Source of the DNA: Branchiostoma floridae
Taxonomy: Eukaryota > Chordata > Leptocardii > Amphioxiformes > Branchiostomatidae
DNA: 62,000 nt
NCBI RefSeq assembly: GCF_000003815.2
Contig: NC_049982.1
Coordinates: forward strand, 27,410,648 to 27,472,647
Reading direction: 5' to 3'
Positions 12,461 through 25,102 of the stretch are shown here, piece after piece. Made by a program: the position numbers and the translations under genes. Under the pieces are notes generated by a model, which worked only from the letters and a program-made list of their open reading frames with translations, had not been told where the DNA came from and did not search any database. Every line of letters starts with the position of its first letter. Positions within the stretch are counted from its first letter, which is position 1.

Positions 12461-13580
12461 CACAATTGAAGCGAACGCCGGTCGAATTTTCAGATCGGCT
12501 GGAGCTCGCCGAAAAAATCGCCCAAGCGTCGACTATTTTTTTCGCTGACACCATCATTTTTCGCTACCCCGTCACAAATTTGACGAGGCTAGCTGTCTCA
12601 TTCTGGAACTTTTCAGTTCTTGCCTTTCCTGCCTTTTTTTGGTGCACGCTGACATCATCATGCAAAGGTGCGGAAAGCGGAAGATCTGCTAAACGTCGTC
12701 CGAAGCCTCAGTATACGTAATCGCTAGGACGTCGGAGGTACTTTGTCCGAACTGAAATGTCAATTAGTAGCTCGCCGACACGTCGGCCGAGCTAAGTTCT
12801 TGCCTTTAGGATGCAAACTTATTAGCAAAATACTAAGTGAAATAAACTGAATAAACAACAGCAAAGCAAATGTAAATCGGCAAGACGTAGGCGCGGAGAC
12901 ATTTTATACATGAATATTCATGGCTAATATTTAATATGACATGTACCCTTCCCAGAGATCTTCGACGACATTGCCACTGCAGTATTAGCTAAACAAGTAC
13001 TGACTCTATGAGATGTGAGGGCGAAAATTTGACATGATTGAAACCAAACAATATGATGAAAAACATGAAAATCAGTAAAACAGGTTATGGCAGCATAATC
13101 AGACGTTTAGAGAGTAAAATAATGATATGCATTAAGTAACCTTTAACAATAATTTGCCAGCCTATCGATTTGAGTAATTTGTCTCGACTGTGCGTGCGCA
13201 GTGTGATTGAAAACATATAAACTGCTTTTATCTTTTGTTTGGATGTTGTTGAAGAGAGGCCCAAATTACATTGGGTCTTGGGGCTCCTCTTAAATCAGCG
13301 ACAGTCTTGCTTGGTACGTGTCGGGCGTGTTTTTCGTTAGCAGAATTCACCTGAACACATCAAGTCGATGTCGGTAATGCAACAGCAGTCCCAGGATGGG
13401 AACACAGGAGGCATGACATTTGGGGGTTTTGTTTGTTTATCTAAATACATGAAACCATACAGAAAAAGAATACATAAAAGCAGTATAGGTGCAGGAGGAA
13501 GGAAAAACCGTAATCGGCTTATACTAAGCCCTCCTCCTCTATACTATCATATAGCTGCAGTGCGAAAGAGAACCAGTCAG

Positions 13581-13586
13581 TATAAA
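13581..13586 (+). promoter_or_regulatory. Candidate TATA box, LRR unit 2
   Basis: TATAAA in the same conserved block as 2483 and 27469. Activity is inferred from position only. Confidence 0.3.
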
Positions 13587-13609
13587 ACGACTTGGTGTAA
13601 TCTGCATCA

Positions 13610-13947
13610 CTCTAGGTACCAGCTCGACTGCGGGTCGAATCACCCGCCAGCCGAAGGCGTATACCCGTATACAAGCAGAACGAATCCGAGCCCACCATTT
13701 CGAAAAACAAGTAGAAATAATCCCATCAATCATCATAAGTATCAATATTTATTACGCTAAGTTCAGACAATCAACACCTCAAGAAACGTACATGAATAAT
13801 CTAATATTGTTTGTCACATTGTTACGGAAAAGCTACCCAGCGTTTGCAGCTAACATTCATCGTTGCAAACTAGAGGGTTGAAGAAAGTCCTTCATTGCAG
13901 GCTGCCCCAGAAAACATCAAATTAAGGTACTGTGACTGAATAGACAG
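13610..13947 (+). other. Proposed non-coding first exon of LRR gene copy 2
   Basis: Ends at the donor tagacag|gtaagt (GT at 13948). It is homologous to the first-exon block of units 1, 3 and 4. The paired acceptor is at 18693-18694, giving a 4.75-kb intron that contains the CTAG-bounded inverted-repeat element. The 5' end is unknown. Confidence 0.45.
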
Positions 13948-14981
13948 GTAAGTTTGTATGATATACGTAATGTTGATATTTTACGACGACATACTGTAGT
14001 CGTACGACCCAAAACTGGGGTCATTCGTTGATAGCCGTGCATGTCTCGTGCAAAATTCATCCATCTTGGCACCGGAAGAGCCTGTCTTCGATCCTTGTTG
14101 GTCGTTAATACTGTCACAGCCTGCTTGAAAATCCTACGACAACAAGATCGCACATGATGACTTTCGACGATTTTGACCACGCCCATACTATAAACTTCGT
14201 CTAGATTTGAGACACTGAAATTTAGCGACATGGAGAAATTAATTCGAGGGTTTGCAGTATTGTTGGGTTAGCTGATGAAATGATATAAAGTAATAAAAAG
14301 GAAAACGGACCATATGTTAATGGCTGTGATGAATTCACGATAACTTAGAATACTCTGAAAAGTCCACAATCTTTAGTAACTTGTGTCCCACAGTTGAAAC
14401 TAGTATGTGTTGAATTTCAAAATCAAATTGCAACACAGGCATCCCAACCTTTCTATCCCAACAGAATTCGAACAGCAAGCACTTATAGTTTTTCTTGTCT
14501 GAAATTACAGGATAAAAGTTGGTTTTCGCAAGTTGCTTTCTCATCAAAATGCAATAATGCAAAAAAAATACTGGTTGAGTTCAGGTATGTGCAATGTATT
14601 TATTTTCCCCATTGCCATAGAATTTCTTTTGAATTGTATCTTTGATTTTCAAAGACCTATAATGTGGGCGAACCCCTCATCGCATTATATCATAATAAAA
14701 ATAAAAATATTATAAGTAATATATTTTCTAATAATGTCTTTATTAACTCTTTAAATATGAGGGGTCTAAAACATTACATATAAAAGTAAAAACAGCCAGT
14801 TAAAGCACCATCTAGTGAACAACTTTCAAAACATCAACATTCGAATTCAAACAGAGATGCGTGAAAAGCACGCTGAAAGCACACATAAACGTGCGTTTTA
14901 ATAAAATTATGCCTTTATACGTAAGCCAGAAATAGACATTCAACAAACCATATTAGAGATAGAAGATAATCAGGACAATAA

Positions 14982-15081
14982 NNNNNNNNNNNNNNNNNNN
15001 NNNNNNNNNNNNNNNNNNNNNNNNNNNNNNNNNNNNNNNNNNNNNNNNNNNNNNNNNNNNNNNNNNNNNNNNNNNNNNNNN
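14982..15081. other. Assembly gap (100 N)
   Basis: A run of exactly 100 N. The near-identical unit 3 has about 140 bases between the flanking sequences (about 28813-28951), so the true missing length is probably close to that. It lies in the proposed intron. Confidence 0.95.
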
Positions 15082-15424
15082 AGAAATGAATACTTATCGA
15101 CGTCGCTATGCAAATCAACAGACCCAGACTGATTTAAAACTGTTTGTCACACAGGACATGTATAAGGTATCAGCTGGTCATAACAGTCACGTATGAATTT
15201 AATTCCTAAGGTCTTTTTACTGATTTCATTGCATGCTGGGAGACACGGGGCACTTTGGATGACACAGATTGTAATAACAGCACGTACATGCATGTAGTGC
15301 CACCCGATACATAAAGGATTCATGGTCCTAAGCCTGGAATCCTGGCAAAGGATTCATGCTAGGTACCAATGTAAAGGAATCCTTTAGTCCTCCTTTGATA
15401 TGCTGGGAGCATGAATCGTGAATC

Positions 15425-17866
15425 CTAGGGGATTCACGCACAGACTGACGGGAAGGTTTCACTTCGATCCCACAAAATGGCGGCGCCTTTGAATTTACAT
15501 GGGTCCAGCCAGAGGACCGAAAGTGAAATTATAAGGTCATCGATGGAAATTTCCGGAACAAGTTTTTGTTGGCAGTTACAACTAAGTCCTCATCACGGTG
15601 GTACGGTTGATATGCTTTTGTCCGCGTTGTCAGGGGAATTTGCCCCGCCCAAGGCGCCGCGGGGTGCCGGCGGCGGCCCTGTATTCATGTTTACACACGG
15701 ACATTGCTAAATATTTCTCAAAATAACGCATTTATGGTGTTCATGTCAAGAAACAGCAAAAATCACTTACAGAGAGGATACGGTGCCTTTTTCCATTCAT
15801 ATTCAGTCTAAAAGCGACACTTATACACTGCTCTCAAAATATCTTATTAAATCAGAAGAACGTAAGAAAGGTTACTATCGGGGACCGAACTTTGAACTTT
15901 GCAAATTTTCCTCATGGAGTATTTTTCTAATCTACGTATTAAACATTTGTTGAAGTTGTAGTCAATGTTCATAGCGATAATTTTTTAGTTACAGTCCTCT
16001 TTCGCCGATGTCTGTGAAATTTAAAATTATTCTCCAAATTTTGGGTCATATTTCCTCACATTTTCCTTCCGTATTTCCCGTGAGCCTGATTGGAGCGAAC
16101 AGACGACTTCATCAAAATGGCGGCAAAGTTTCGCTCTCCATGCCCATGTTGTTTTCGTCAAAATATTCCATGAAGATCAAAAGATGTAGGCCAAAATATG
16201 AAGCTTGTGCTCTATTCGGACAATGCACATGGCTGAACAAGTTTGTTTCGGACTTAATAATGAGTTGTGCTGTCCTCCATTAAAGCAGACAAGATAAACA
16301 AGGTGCAAATGAGTGTGAAATACTAGTACTTCTATTGTATTCGCTGAGCGACCCAAGCCAGATATTATATAAATTGCCCACGATTTTTGCCTGAAAGAAT
16401 TCGGCGGTAAATTTCTTATTCAATCCTCGGAAACGAGATTCAGGAGCTGCTGTAGTTTTCAAGTTTCTTGAATATTGGCACCCCCGTCCAGCTTGTACAG
16501 TCGTAGGGCATTATGTAATCATTATCTTCCGGCTAACCTATGATCGTTTCGAGAATCTCAGGAAATTCACGAAAACTTTCTGTCGGCACGAGGAATTGCA
16601 ACATAATTGATCGCCGGGAAAATTTGTACTGAAAGATACGTTGCAAAATGTTTAAATAACACACGTCTGGGCCGTACCTCTTGGGATTAGAAATATATGC
16701 ATGTCGGTAAAATAGGTAACAGGTCAACTCGCCCCATGCCCAACTCGCCCCAACTATGTAAAATAATGTGAGAAACGGGAAAATGGCGTCGGTTGTAAGA
16801 CAAAGGATCCCGGTCTGCTGTCTTACCACAACAACACTCTCTTCAACCCCTCCTTCACCAACTTTGATTTACTTCTGTGTGATTTAGTAAAATTCAAATC
16901 TTTTCTGTAATGTACCATTTTCAAGCAAAGGACTCCAGAGGTTTACCACGTAAGCCGTATATGATCCCAAGGAGGTAAAAAAATCCTTGATGATACATTC
17001 GGCACATTAATGCAAACACTGGCGTCGGTTTTTAAAAAAACTGGTGGGCCGACCAGTCTAATCCAGCGTCCCTGTCAAGTAATTCCCTTTCTTACCCAGA
17101 CTTTGATTTACATTGTGTGCTTTATTACACGTTGCATTTTTATTTTGTTATTTTTTTTTATTTCAATTTTCTTATCAATGACGCCAGAACTGGCAGAAGG
17201 TTACCATGCATGTCGAACGCAAGCCGATACACATCCGGCACATTAAACATCGGCTTGTGCTCTGTTACCGCTCGTATTGAATCACACGAACTGTAGTTCA
17301 TTATAGAAATACATTGGTGTACGGAGTTATTAGAAAGAATGTGTTATTGAATCGGAAAGCGAAGGTAGATATTTCCGAGGCGTTGATACTGATAGAACAA
17401 GACAGTGCCAGAGTTACGCCGGTAATTTAATCTGTACAGTTATCAAGGGCATAGATATGTAGCAAGCTAGAGGAGTGTTTCTTCCATAGATGTGTTTCGA
17501 AAACAAAATATATTCCAATAGTCGACTTCATCGTCAAACTATCCGCACTCTGTCAGTTACTTTTGTGTGTGTATGGTGCAGATATAATGTACGTAGGGAA
17601 GAGCGGATTTTGTTTACAAATGGCGACGTGTTCCGCGCGTCCCCGGCGACCGCGCGGGGAAGGCCCGGAGAATGTCGAAAACAACCGTACCGCCGTGATG
17701 AGAACTTAGTTGTAACTGCCAACAAAACCTTGTTCCGGAAATTTCCATCGATGACCTTATAATTTCACTTTCGGTCCTCTGGCTGGACCCACGTAAATTC
17801 AGGGGCGCCGCCATTTTGTGGGATCGAAGTGAAACCTTCCCGTCAGTCTGTGCGTGAATCCCCTAG
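15425..17866. mobile_element. 2.44-kb inverted-repeat element bounded by CTAG
   Basis: The left end (ctaggggattcacgcac...) and the right end (...gtgcgtgaatcccctag) are inverted repeats of roughly 175 bases that include the sequence caaaatggcggcg and the start of short ATG frames. CTAG sits at both tips, either as a target duplication or as part of the repeat. The interior shows no transposase. The same element is in unit 3 (29306-32901), so it inserted before the duplication. Superfamily not assigned. Confidence 0.7.
15473..15487 (+). promoter_or_regulatory. YY1/Pho-like motif in the element's left arm
   Basis: CAAAATGGCGGCGCC contains the core AAAATGGCGGC known for YY1/Pho factors. Further copies are at about 16112-16124 (same strand) and 17806-17817 (opposite strand). 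Equivalent sites occur in unit 3. Binding is not shown. Confidence 0.3.
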
Positions 17867-18694
17867 AGAAGCACCGATTAGAGCCCAATTTAGATGACTT
17901 ACGTCTGCATGTTCAACTTAAAGTATATGCTGTTGCCTAATGTCGCAAGAATGGAATTTTCGTCATTTCACTATAATAATGATCTCTCATTTTTATGTAA
18001 TTTAGGTAACATTTTGCATTATTGGTGTCGATATTTCTATCTTTTCTAGTTACACATAGCATGTTTAAGTGTCCTAGTAGTAATGAAATACTGTGGCTTA
18101 ATAAACTGTGCTCATTAATTGTGCAAATTAGCTCCTGGTTTGCATTAAGAGCCCTTATTCATGGAAGACATTTCCGAAGTTATCACAACCCTTTCCCGAA
18201 TTATTCCCTTCCAAAGGATGGTGCAATTGCGCACGCGCGGACGAATTGCTATTGAGTTTCGGGAACTTTTTGCCAATCGGGTTTATACTTAGCAGTAAGC
18301 CAAATATTTCTCTTTTTGAGTTACATAATTCTGGCACATATTTTAGCATTCTAACATAGAATGCAGTGTTTTATAAACTGTATAAATACTACCTAAGTAT
18401 TATGTAAATTAGCCCTTGATTTTTATGATTAGCGTTCAATTGTGCAAAACATCTGTAAATGTATCTACATTCCAAATATCATGAAGATCCGTCAACCCAA
18501 TTCCGAGTTATTCACCTCTGAAGGGATGATGCAACTAAAATTCCTGAAATGCCTGTGGAAAAATTCCTGGAATTTTGTGAATTCTTGTCAAACGGACACA
18601 CAATATACTATTAGGCTAGCCCCTGAGGCGTCGCCAAAAATATCATAGTCTGGGAATGCCTTGTTTTATTCTTGCTTCTTTTGTCTTATAACAG
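17867..18694 (+). other. Intron 3' part before LRR copy 2
   Basis: No gene seen. The sequence is AT-rich, nearly identical to 32902-33723, and ends in a pyrimidine-rich tract and the acceptor cttttgtcttataacag. Confidence 0.5.
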
Positions 18695-18700
18695 GGCAAC

Positions 18701-21361
18701 ATGGGAAGAAAGCTACGGCACATGGTGATTTTTCTTCTCATCATCATGAAAGAACCGAACATGCCAGAAGCTGGCTGCACATGTTTATCATCCCCAGTAT
18801 GCAAATGCCCAAGTCTGGGCCTCAACAGATTCCCGCAGAACATCTCAACATCCACCAACCACCTAGATTTGAACGGTAACAACATAAGTAGTATTCCATC
18901 ATTCTCAAGTCTGCCCAATCTCAAATATTTGTTCCTTAACGGCAACTTGTTAAGTCACATAGAGCAAGGCACGTTTACAAATCACCCCCAGCTTGAGAAT
19001 TTGAACCTTGCATCAAACAAGATAGCCAGTATCAAGAATGGTTCGTTCGAACATCTACCCCACCTCCAATGGTTGTACCTACAATGTAACAAGATTATCA
19101 GCATTCAGGCTTGCGCTTTTTCAGATCTACCTAAGCTTGAACTCTTGCACTTGGACTCCAACCAGCTAACTCATATCCAACTTGGCACATTCGCAAATCT
19201 GCCCGAGCTACAAAGGTTGTACCTACACTCTAACAAGATGATTAGTATTCAGTTTGGCATATTTGCAGATCTACCCAAGCTTAAAGAGTTGGGCCTGGAC
19301 TTCAACCAGATAACTCACATCCAATCTGGCACATTCGCAAATCTACCTGAGCTTCAATGGTTGCACCTACATTGTAACAAGATAAGCAGCATTCAGGCAG
19401 GTGCTTTCTCAAATCTACCCAAGCTGAAAACTTTGCACCTGAACTTAAACAAGCTAACCCACATCCAATCTGCCACATTCGCAAATCTGCCCGAGCTACA
19501 ATGGTTGTATCTACACTGTAACAACATAAGAAAGCTTCAGTCTGAAGCGTTCTTAAATCTACCCCAGCTCCACACTTTAAACCTACAATACAACAAAATA
19601 AGTATAGTTCAGGCTGCTACATTTTCGGATCTTCCAAAGCTTAAGAATTTGCGCCTGGACAAGAACCAGATAAGTAACATCCAGTCTGGTACATTTTCAA
19701 ATCTGCCCAACCTCCAACATTTGCAGCTGCAGTCAAACAAGATATCCTCCCTTCCTCTATCAGTTTATAATGTTTTTGCATCCATTTCTGAGTTACGTAT
19801 TACCGACAACCCCTGGCTGTGTGACTGTAAGATGATTCCCTTTAAGCAAAAGCAGATAAACCCATTTATAATATGTGACCAACCTCCCGAACACTCTGGA
19901 CAATACATTTTACACATAGATCTCAAAGATCTGATTTGTAAAGACCAAATAAAATCAGCAACAGCTACGTCCCATAGTCACGCCCCATTCAGTTCATCCC
20001 CAGTGTCCACGTATTCTCCATATGGCAATATTGTAAGCAATGCTGTGAGCAATACTGACCCAATAGTGCATAATACTGTAAACTCCAAATTTGCTACCCT
20101 GTCTGATGATACACAATCGCAAAGTGCTACCAATTGCACCAGTATAACCAATAACACCCAGAACTATACTTGGCACTTCAAAGGCAGCTCGATATTTGCA
20201 ACGTTGCCTGCTGACACACAAATAAAAGAGCTGCAAAATGTTACAGTTATGCCACGATTTATTCCCACTCTGATTCCTATCACGGGTCCTTCGAACAACA
20301 ACCAAGCTGCTATCATTTCAGCTGTTATTGGTTCAATCGTTATTCTCACTGTCGCCATTACTGTCGTAGTCTGGTGCAACTGGAGGGTCAGGAATATTCC
20401 TGCAGGAATTAAGAATAACAAATTTGCATTTAACAACCCCACAGTTACCGTAATTTCCAATAGTCACTATCAGGCAGGGCATGGTCAGTCTCAGGCCATT
20501 ACTGAGTCCAACACAAGAATGTCAGAGGTCAGTGGTAATGATCATCAGTATGAAGATGTAGACAACATAAACACCACACCTAAAATTATTGCCAGTGACC
20601 ATGATCAGATAGGGCGATGCCAGCATAGGGCTATCACTAGCCCCAACATATACACAACGGCTGCTATGGTAACAAGTGGTCATGATCCCCAATATGCAAA
20701 TATGAACAACCAGCATAATCAGAAAGGGCAGGGCCGACCTGAAGCCATCAATGAGTCAAACACAAACACCACGGCTGCTGAAATAGCTAGTGGTCATCGT
20801 TATGAAGATATGAACCAGCATAATCAGACAGGGCAGGGTCAGTGTCAGGTCATCACTGAATCCAACAAAAATACCACGGCTTCTGTAGTAGCTACCTGTC
20901 ATGGTCACCAGTATGTAAACGTGAAGCAACATAATCTGAAAGGGCAGGGTCAGTGTCAGGTCATCACTGAATCCACCACAAACACCACAGCTGCTGTGGT
21001 GACTAATGTAATGACCGGTGACCATGATCAGACAGGCCCACCAGAACAGACTCAGCCTGTCACCGATCCCTTGGATGCTAAAAATGCATCTTATGGAGCA
21101 GGTCCGATTTCCTCAAATGTAAATTCAATGTACAAGGCCGTTGGTCAGTGTCAGGCCACCACAAACACCACAGCTGCTGTGGTGAATGGTGGTCATGATC
21201 ATACAGACCTGCTAGAACAGCCTCAACCTGTCACTGAAGCCTTGGAAGCTAGAAATGCATCTTATAGCACAGGCCCGATTTCCTCAAATGCCAATTCACT
21301 GTACAAGGTCGTTGATCAGTCTCAGGACATCAATGAACCCAACCCCAAACACCGCAAATGA
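18701..21361 (+). CDS. LRR transmembrane receptor with ITIM-like tail, copy 2
   Basis: An intact 886-residue single coding exon. The start is the ATG six bases after a conserved acceptor. Order: signal peptide (to about residue 26), LRRNT (CTCLSSPVCKC), 13 LRRs (about residues 54-370), LRRCT (NPWLCDC ... FIICD ... DLIC), a Ser/Thr-rich stalk with N-glycosylation sequons (NCTS, NYTW), one membrane helix at about 536-560, and a 325-residue tail. The tail is made of repeats with VITES(N/T)TNTTAAVV cores and carries YEDV, YANM, YEDM and YVNV plus SMYKAV (Tyr811) and SLYKVV (Tyr868). These fit SH2-ligand classes (YxNx for Grb2, YxxM for PI3K p85, SxYxxV as ITIM), which suggests a phosphotyrosine-signalling surface receptor. 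No TIR domain. Modules 5-10 alternate as pairs, indicating duplication of LRR dimers. The stop lies later than in copies 1 and 3. Ligand unknown. Confidence 0.93.
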   Translation: MGRKLRHMVIFLLIIMKEPNMPEAGCTCLSSPVCKCPSLGLNRFPQNISTSTNHLDLNGNNISSIPSFSSLPNLKYLFLNGNLLSHIEQGTFTNHPQLENLNLASNKIASIKNGSFEHLPHLQWLYLQCNKIISIQACAFSDLPKLELLHLDSNQLTHIQLGTFANLPELQRLYLHSNKMISIQFGIFADLPKLKELGLDFNQITHIQSGTFANLPELQWLHLHCNKISSIQAGAFSNLPKLKTLHLNLNKLTHIQSATFANLPELQWLYLHCNNIRKLQSEAFLNLPQLHTLNLQYNKISIVQAATFSDLPKLKNLRLDKNQISNIQSGTFSNLPNLQHLQLQSNKISSLPLSVYNVFASISELRITDNPWLCDCKMIPFKQKQINPFIICDQPPEHSGQYILHIDLKDLICKDQIKSATATSHSHAPFSSSPVSTYSPYGNIVSNAVSNTDPIVHNTVNSKFATLSDDTQSQSATNCTSITNNTQNYTWHFKGSSIFATLPADTQIKELQNVTVMPRFIPTLIPITGPSNNNQAAIISAVIGSIVILTVAITVVVWCNWRVRNIPAGIKNNKFAFNNPTVTVISNSHYQAGHGQSQAITESNTRMSEVSGNDHQYEDVDNINTTPKIIASDHDQIGRCQHRAITSPNIYTTAAMVTSGHDPQYANMNNQHNQKGQGRPEAINESNTNTTAAEIASGHRYEDMNQHNQTGQGQCQVITESNKNTTASVVATCHGHQYVNVKQHNLKGQGQCQVITESTTNTTAAVVTNVMTGDHDQTGPPEQTQPVTDPLDAKNASYGAGPISSNVNSMYKAVGQCQATTNTTAAVVNGGHDHTDLLEQPQPVTEALEARNASYSTGPISSNANSLYKVVDQSQDINEPNPKHRK

Positions 21362-21409
21362 TGTCATGACCAGTGGGCAGGAAAAGAAAGGGCAATAAGG
21401 AGATGTCAT

Positions 21410-24040
21410 TATCTTATAACCCCATTTCACTAGGGCGGCGCTCTGGCCGCGCTCTCTCTCTCCAACCTGAAATTTGAAATATCGCTCAAGAAATTGTATG
21501 GAAAAGAAACTAATCTTTATTACCCTTTGTACGTTTTGTAAGATATACCCTGTAAGAAATCGAAGGTTACACCCTACAGTATTTAGGTCGCAGTGAGAGC
21601 ACAGCGTGATCGCAGTCTAATTGTAGGGGGCCTTTAGTAAGGAATAAAAACTTCAGACAAGTCTCTACCAGACTGAATACACAGACGAAAGTAATGGGAG
21701 AATAATCTTAGTATGGACTCTTCTGACCAATTATTATTGTTTGTTTTTGCCAAATTTACATAGGACGGTGATAGACATTTCAGATTAGAAGAAAAAAATG
21801 GCCACAAAGTGTACTTCCGACACCCCCCTCCCACAAACTCTGCTGAAAGTATAGTTTCTAGCCTACCATAGATACCAAAATGCCACTAAGAAATGGTTCA
21901 GCTCGCCCCGGCGGGGGTCGTCTAGGCGCAGTCGGCTGAATGCTTCTCCCTACACAATTTGGGACCTTCCAATTTGACTGTGTGTGCGTGATTGATTGTA
22001 TGTGTACAGTGTATACATGTTAGATTAAAAAAAAGCCATTTTCTCCTTCAAATACTCCTGGACCAGTGTTTGAAAATCTGTTTGAAAAACCCAAGCTGAC
22101 TATTACCACTGCCCAAGCTGACTGTCTGGCATGCCAGGTAAAGGTGTGACAAGCTCCATTGTTCTCCTAGGGTAGTCTGGTACCCTGCTGTAGGAGACTA
22201 AGTCAACAAATGTTTAAAACAAAAGCGTTTAGAGAGACTTCCACCTAATTTTGCTCTTGTAGTAAGCCAAGGTCACGCGCCGATGTTGTACGTGTAGGGT
22301 TTGTTTATTTCGGGTGAAGCAATTCAACCGGGCAGTATTGGAAGCTTTTAGGCACCACAGATTTCCAACTCTTAATAAATTATTTGTGTGATGTATATAG
22401 TTCTAACAGACAAAGGGGACTCGCATAGTTTGATGAACATGTCTATCTATTCTGACTCTTACCTGGTGCCTCCACAAAGGGAGGGGAAAAGTATAGACAA
22501 GTCTGGATCCCAATCATAGTCATTTCAGAAGTCGGGTCAATCTCCGAACAAAAGCCACCTAGGAGTGTGTTTGACTCCGGTAGCCAAACACACTACTAGG
22601 CCGGCTTTACTCCTCTGGCAGCTTTTGATACTACATGTGTATCTTATGCTACCGTAGAATCTGCTTGGAGATTTTTGTTTGAGTTTTCTCGAGTTGTACA
22701 CTTTTAACAGTTTTTACCACGGATGTTAAACAACATCCTTCTTTATTCAGGCCACATAGCACTGATTGGTAAATACCCATGCTTTGTTAGAAACCGGTCT
22801 TACATTGCGGTGTTTGCATTTCCTATTGTGTTATTTTGTAGTTGTTTTGTCGGCCATATTGAACATTGCTTGGCTTCTAATTCTGTCGTGTTTTATCCAA
22901 ATTCGAAAGCCTAATAGTATCTTTACATGCGATTTGTTTTATAAAAGCAGGAACCTCGAGAAAGTCCTTGTGTTTTTTTAATAGTGAATTTTGTGCACTG
23001 CTGTTTAATTTGTGGAAGCCAAGACGGCATTTTCCTTCATTGTGGAGCATATTTGAACATATATTCGTACAAGTAGGTTATAGACAGGTTGAACCTTTTT
23101 GATTTGCAATATGCCGAGTTGAGTTTCCATCTTCTAAAATAGTACATGAAAACACCTGTAAAGATTTTAGATTCCTTTGTTGTTAACTTCTTTTTTAAAG
23201 CTAACATGGTTCTAGATAGTTTTCTCATTTTCTTGTCGCAAGGAATTATTCCAAAGTGCTTTATTTTGGTTGGACAAAGGTATTGCGACCAGACATTTCT
23301 GGCCATGAGTCATGAACTGACCAAATAAAGTGTCCCTGACTGCATTCTATGCATAATTAAAGATGAATACCGGTAATTACTTTGGACCGAGGCGCTAAAA
23401 ACAATTAGTCTATTGATATTAATGCTCCTGTCAACATGATGGATTGGGTTGTCAAATTGATTGATTAGCTAAACACAGGAAAACTACAAAATTCAAGCAT
23501 GTAAACTTTAAAGGCAAACTTTTTTTAAGACTAGCTTGTTTATCAAAACCTATCAAGTCAAAATGGCATGGAAAGAATGCAGAACAAGTGTGTTTGCATG
23601 AATATCTTTCTGGAAAATCAATTTTACCATCAGAAAGTTAGATATTGACAGGTAAATTCACAGGTAACCCCCCAAATTTTATCAAAATTTACAAACTTTT
23701 ATTAATTTCATGTAATCTAAAGTGTATTTTTATACTCAGTAAAGCTATTCGAAAAGTATACAGTCGTCTCTACATCCTGTAAAAAGATTGTTACTTTTTT
23801 CCATCTGCAACAAGTTGGTCTCGGGCAATATTTGTCAAAATCAGAAGAGTAAATGTATTAATATATTGTAGAAATATTATGGTAATTATCGTTTAGTCTG
23901 ATACATAATTGGAATGGGCATTATCTCTTCTCCACTTCTGCCAAATTATAAGCCATTTGGCCTCATAAAACTTGAGATAATGACATTTTTTCTACCAAAC
24001 CCCCAATACCCTCTGTTTTGGTCTTAGTCACACCTTAGCA
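21410..24040. other. Unit-2-specific sequence replacing the decayed tail region
   Basis: After about 21410 the sequence no longer matches the downstream blocks of units 1 and 3. Homology resumes near 24047 (gttcaatgtaacactgagatg). The 2.6 kb between holds only short frames without family features. It is probably an insertion or replacement, but I cannot define its ends or class. Confidence 0.5.
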
Positions 24041-24898
24041 AAACAGAGCGTTCAATGTAACACTGAGATGAGCTCTGGCGATCACTCGAAAGTTAATGCC
24101 ACATAATGTATACGTCGATTAAGGTTAGACATCTAGGTGATACCCCAAATAGCAATTACTCAAGAAACTGGATATGATCCTAGGAACGGTCAATCGTTTC
24201 AGATAACCGTTCTCTTTCGTCAGTGACACTTAAGAGATCTTGTTGAAGAAAAGGTTTTATATCCTATGATATAAAATTATAAAAAGAGCAAAAAACAATG
24301 TTCAATAGGAAATGATGGTTAAGACAATTAATATGAAGTTGATGCAATTGAGTTAATTAGCTCCCAGATCCTGTTGTTTGAATTACATAAAGTAAAAATA
24401 TATATCCTGTAATAAAGACAAGGATTGTCTGTGTATAGATCAGATTAGATTGGATCTAACAATCTATGATACGCTTTGTTCTGTGACGAATTTGGCTTAC
24501 TCTCATTTTGTGTTATGTTGATACATGTTGTATATGATACGTAACTTTTTATGAAAATAATGTTCTCACCACTAAGTCTATCATTAGTTCACTTCATCAT
24601 TGTTTTATTTTATCATTTGTTCCGATAGTTTCCTTACTTAACATGTATTTTTGCACAAAGATTTATTTCATTTGTGCTGTAAAATTAGTTCGTTGGGTGG
24701 CCAACATGTAAGCTTTCAAGATTCTGACCTTGTAAAGTTATATTATTGCCTACCTGTGTGTTACCATATTATTTTCGCTTATTGTACTTATTTTCCTTCT
24801 TCTCTTTGTGAAATAATACATAACAATATCCAAATGTTATGATATCATTATGTTAGTGATGAGGTTTCAGATAAACAATGTATAATCAGTCATACATA

Positions 24899-25076
24899 CT
24901 TGACGAGTACTCATCCACGTTAACCTCGCAAAGACCATTGAAGCCATCAGGACAGTTGCAAATGAATCCGGCTACTTCATCCACATATCCTCCACCATTG
25001 CGGCGGGTAACGTTCTAACAGTCGTCCATGTTGATTTCACAGTTCTTTTCCATGAAGCCATCTTGGCACTCACACA
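24899..25076 (-). pseudogene. Decayed EGF-like exon, unit 2
   Basis: The best-preserved remnant. The reverse strand reads CECQDGFMEKNCEINMDDC, a stop, then VDEVAGFICNCPDGFNG and CEVNVDEYSS, followed by a donor-like gtatgtat. The spacing fits two adjacent calcium-binding EGF modules. One in-frame stop and the loss of a Cys (VDEY for VDEC) mark it as dead. Confidence 0.65.
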
Positions 25077-25102
25077 TTTAGTCATCAAAGAGTTTGTTAC
25101 TT

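Noticed and set aside
13368-13760. 130-codon frame similar to 27247-27648
   Set aside because: The two frames are similar only because units 2 and 3 are recent duplicates. The frame overlaps the proposed TATA site and non-coding first exon, is disrupted in unit 1, and has no family features.
15477-15710. Short frames starting MAAPLNL in both arms of the CTAG-bounded element (also 17614, 29358, 32649)
   Set aside because: They lie in terminal inverted repeats, diverge after about 45 residues, and show no domain. The ATG is part of an AAAATGGCGGC motif.
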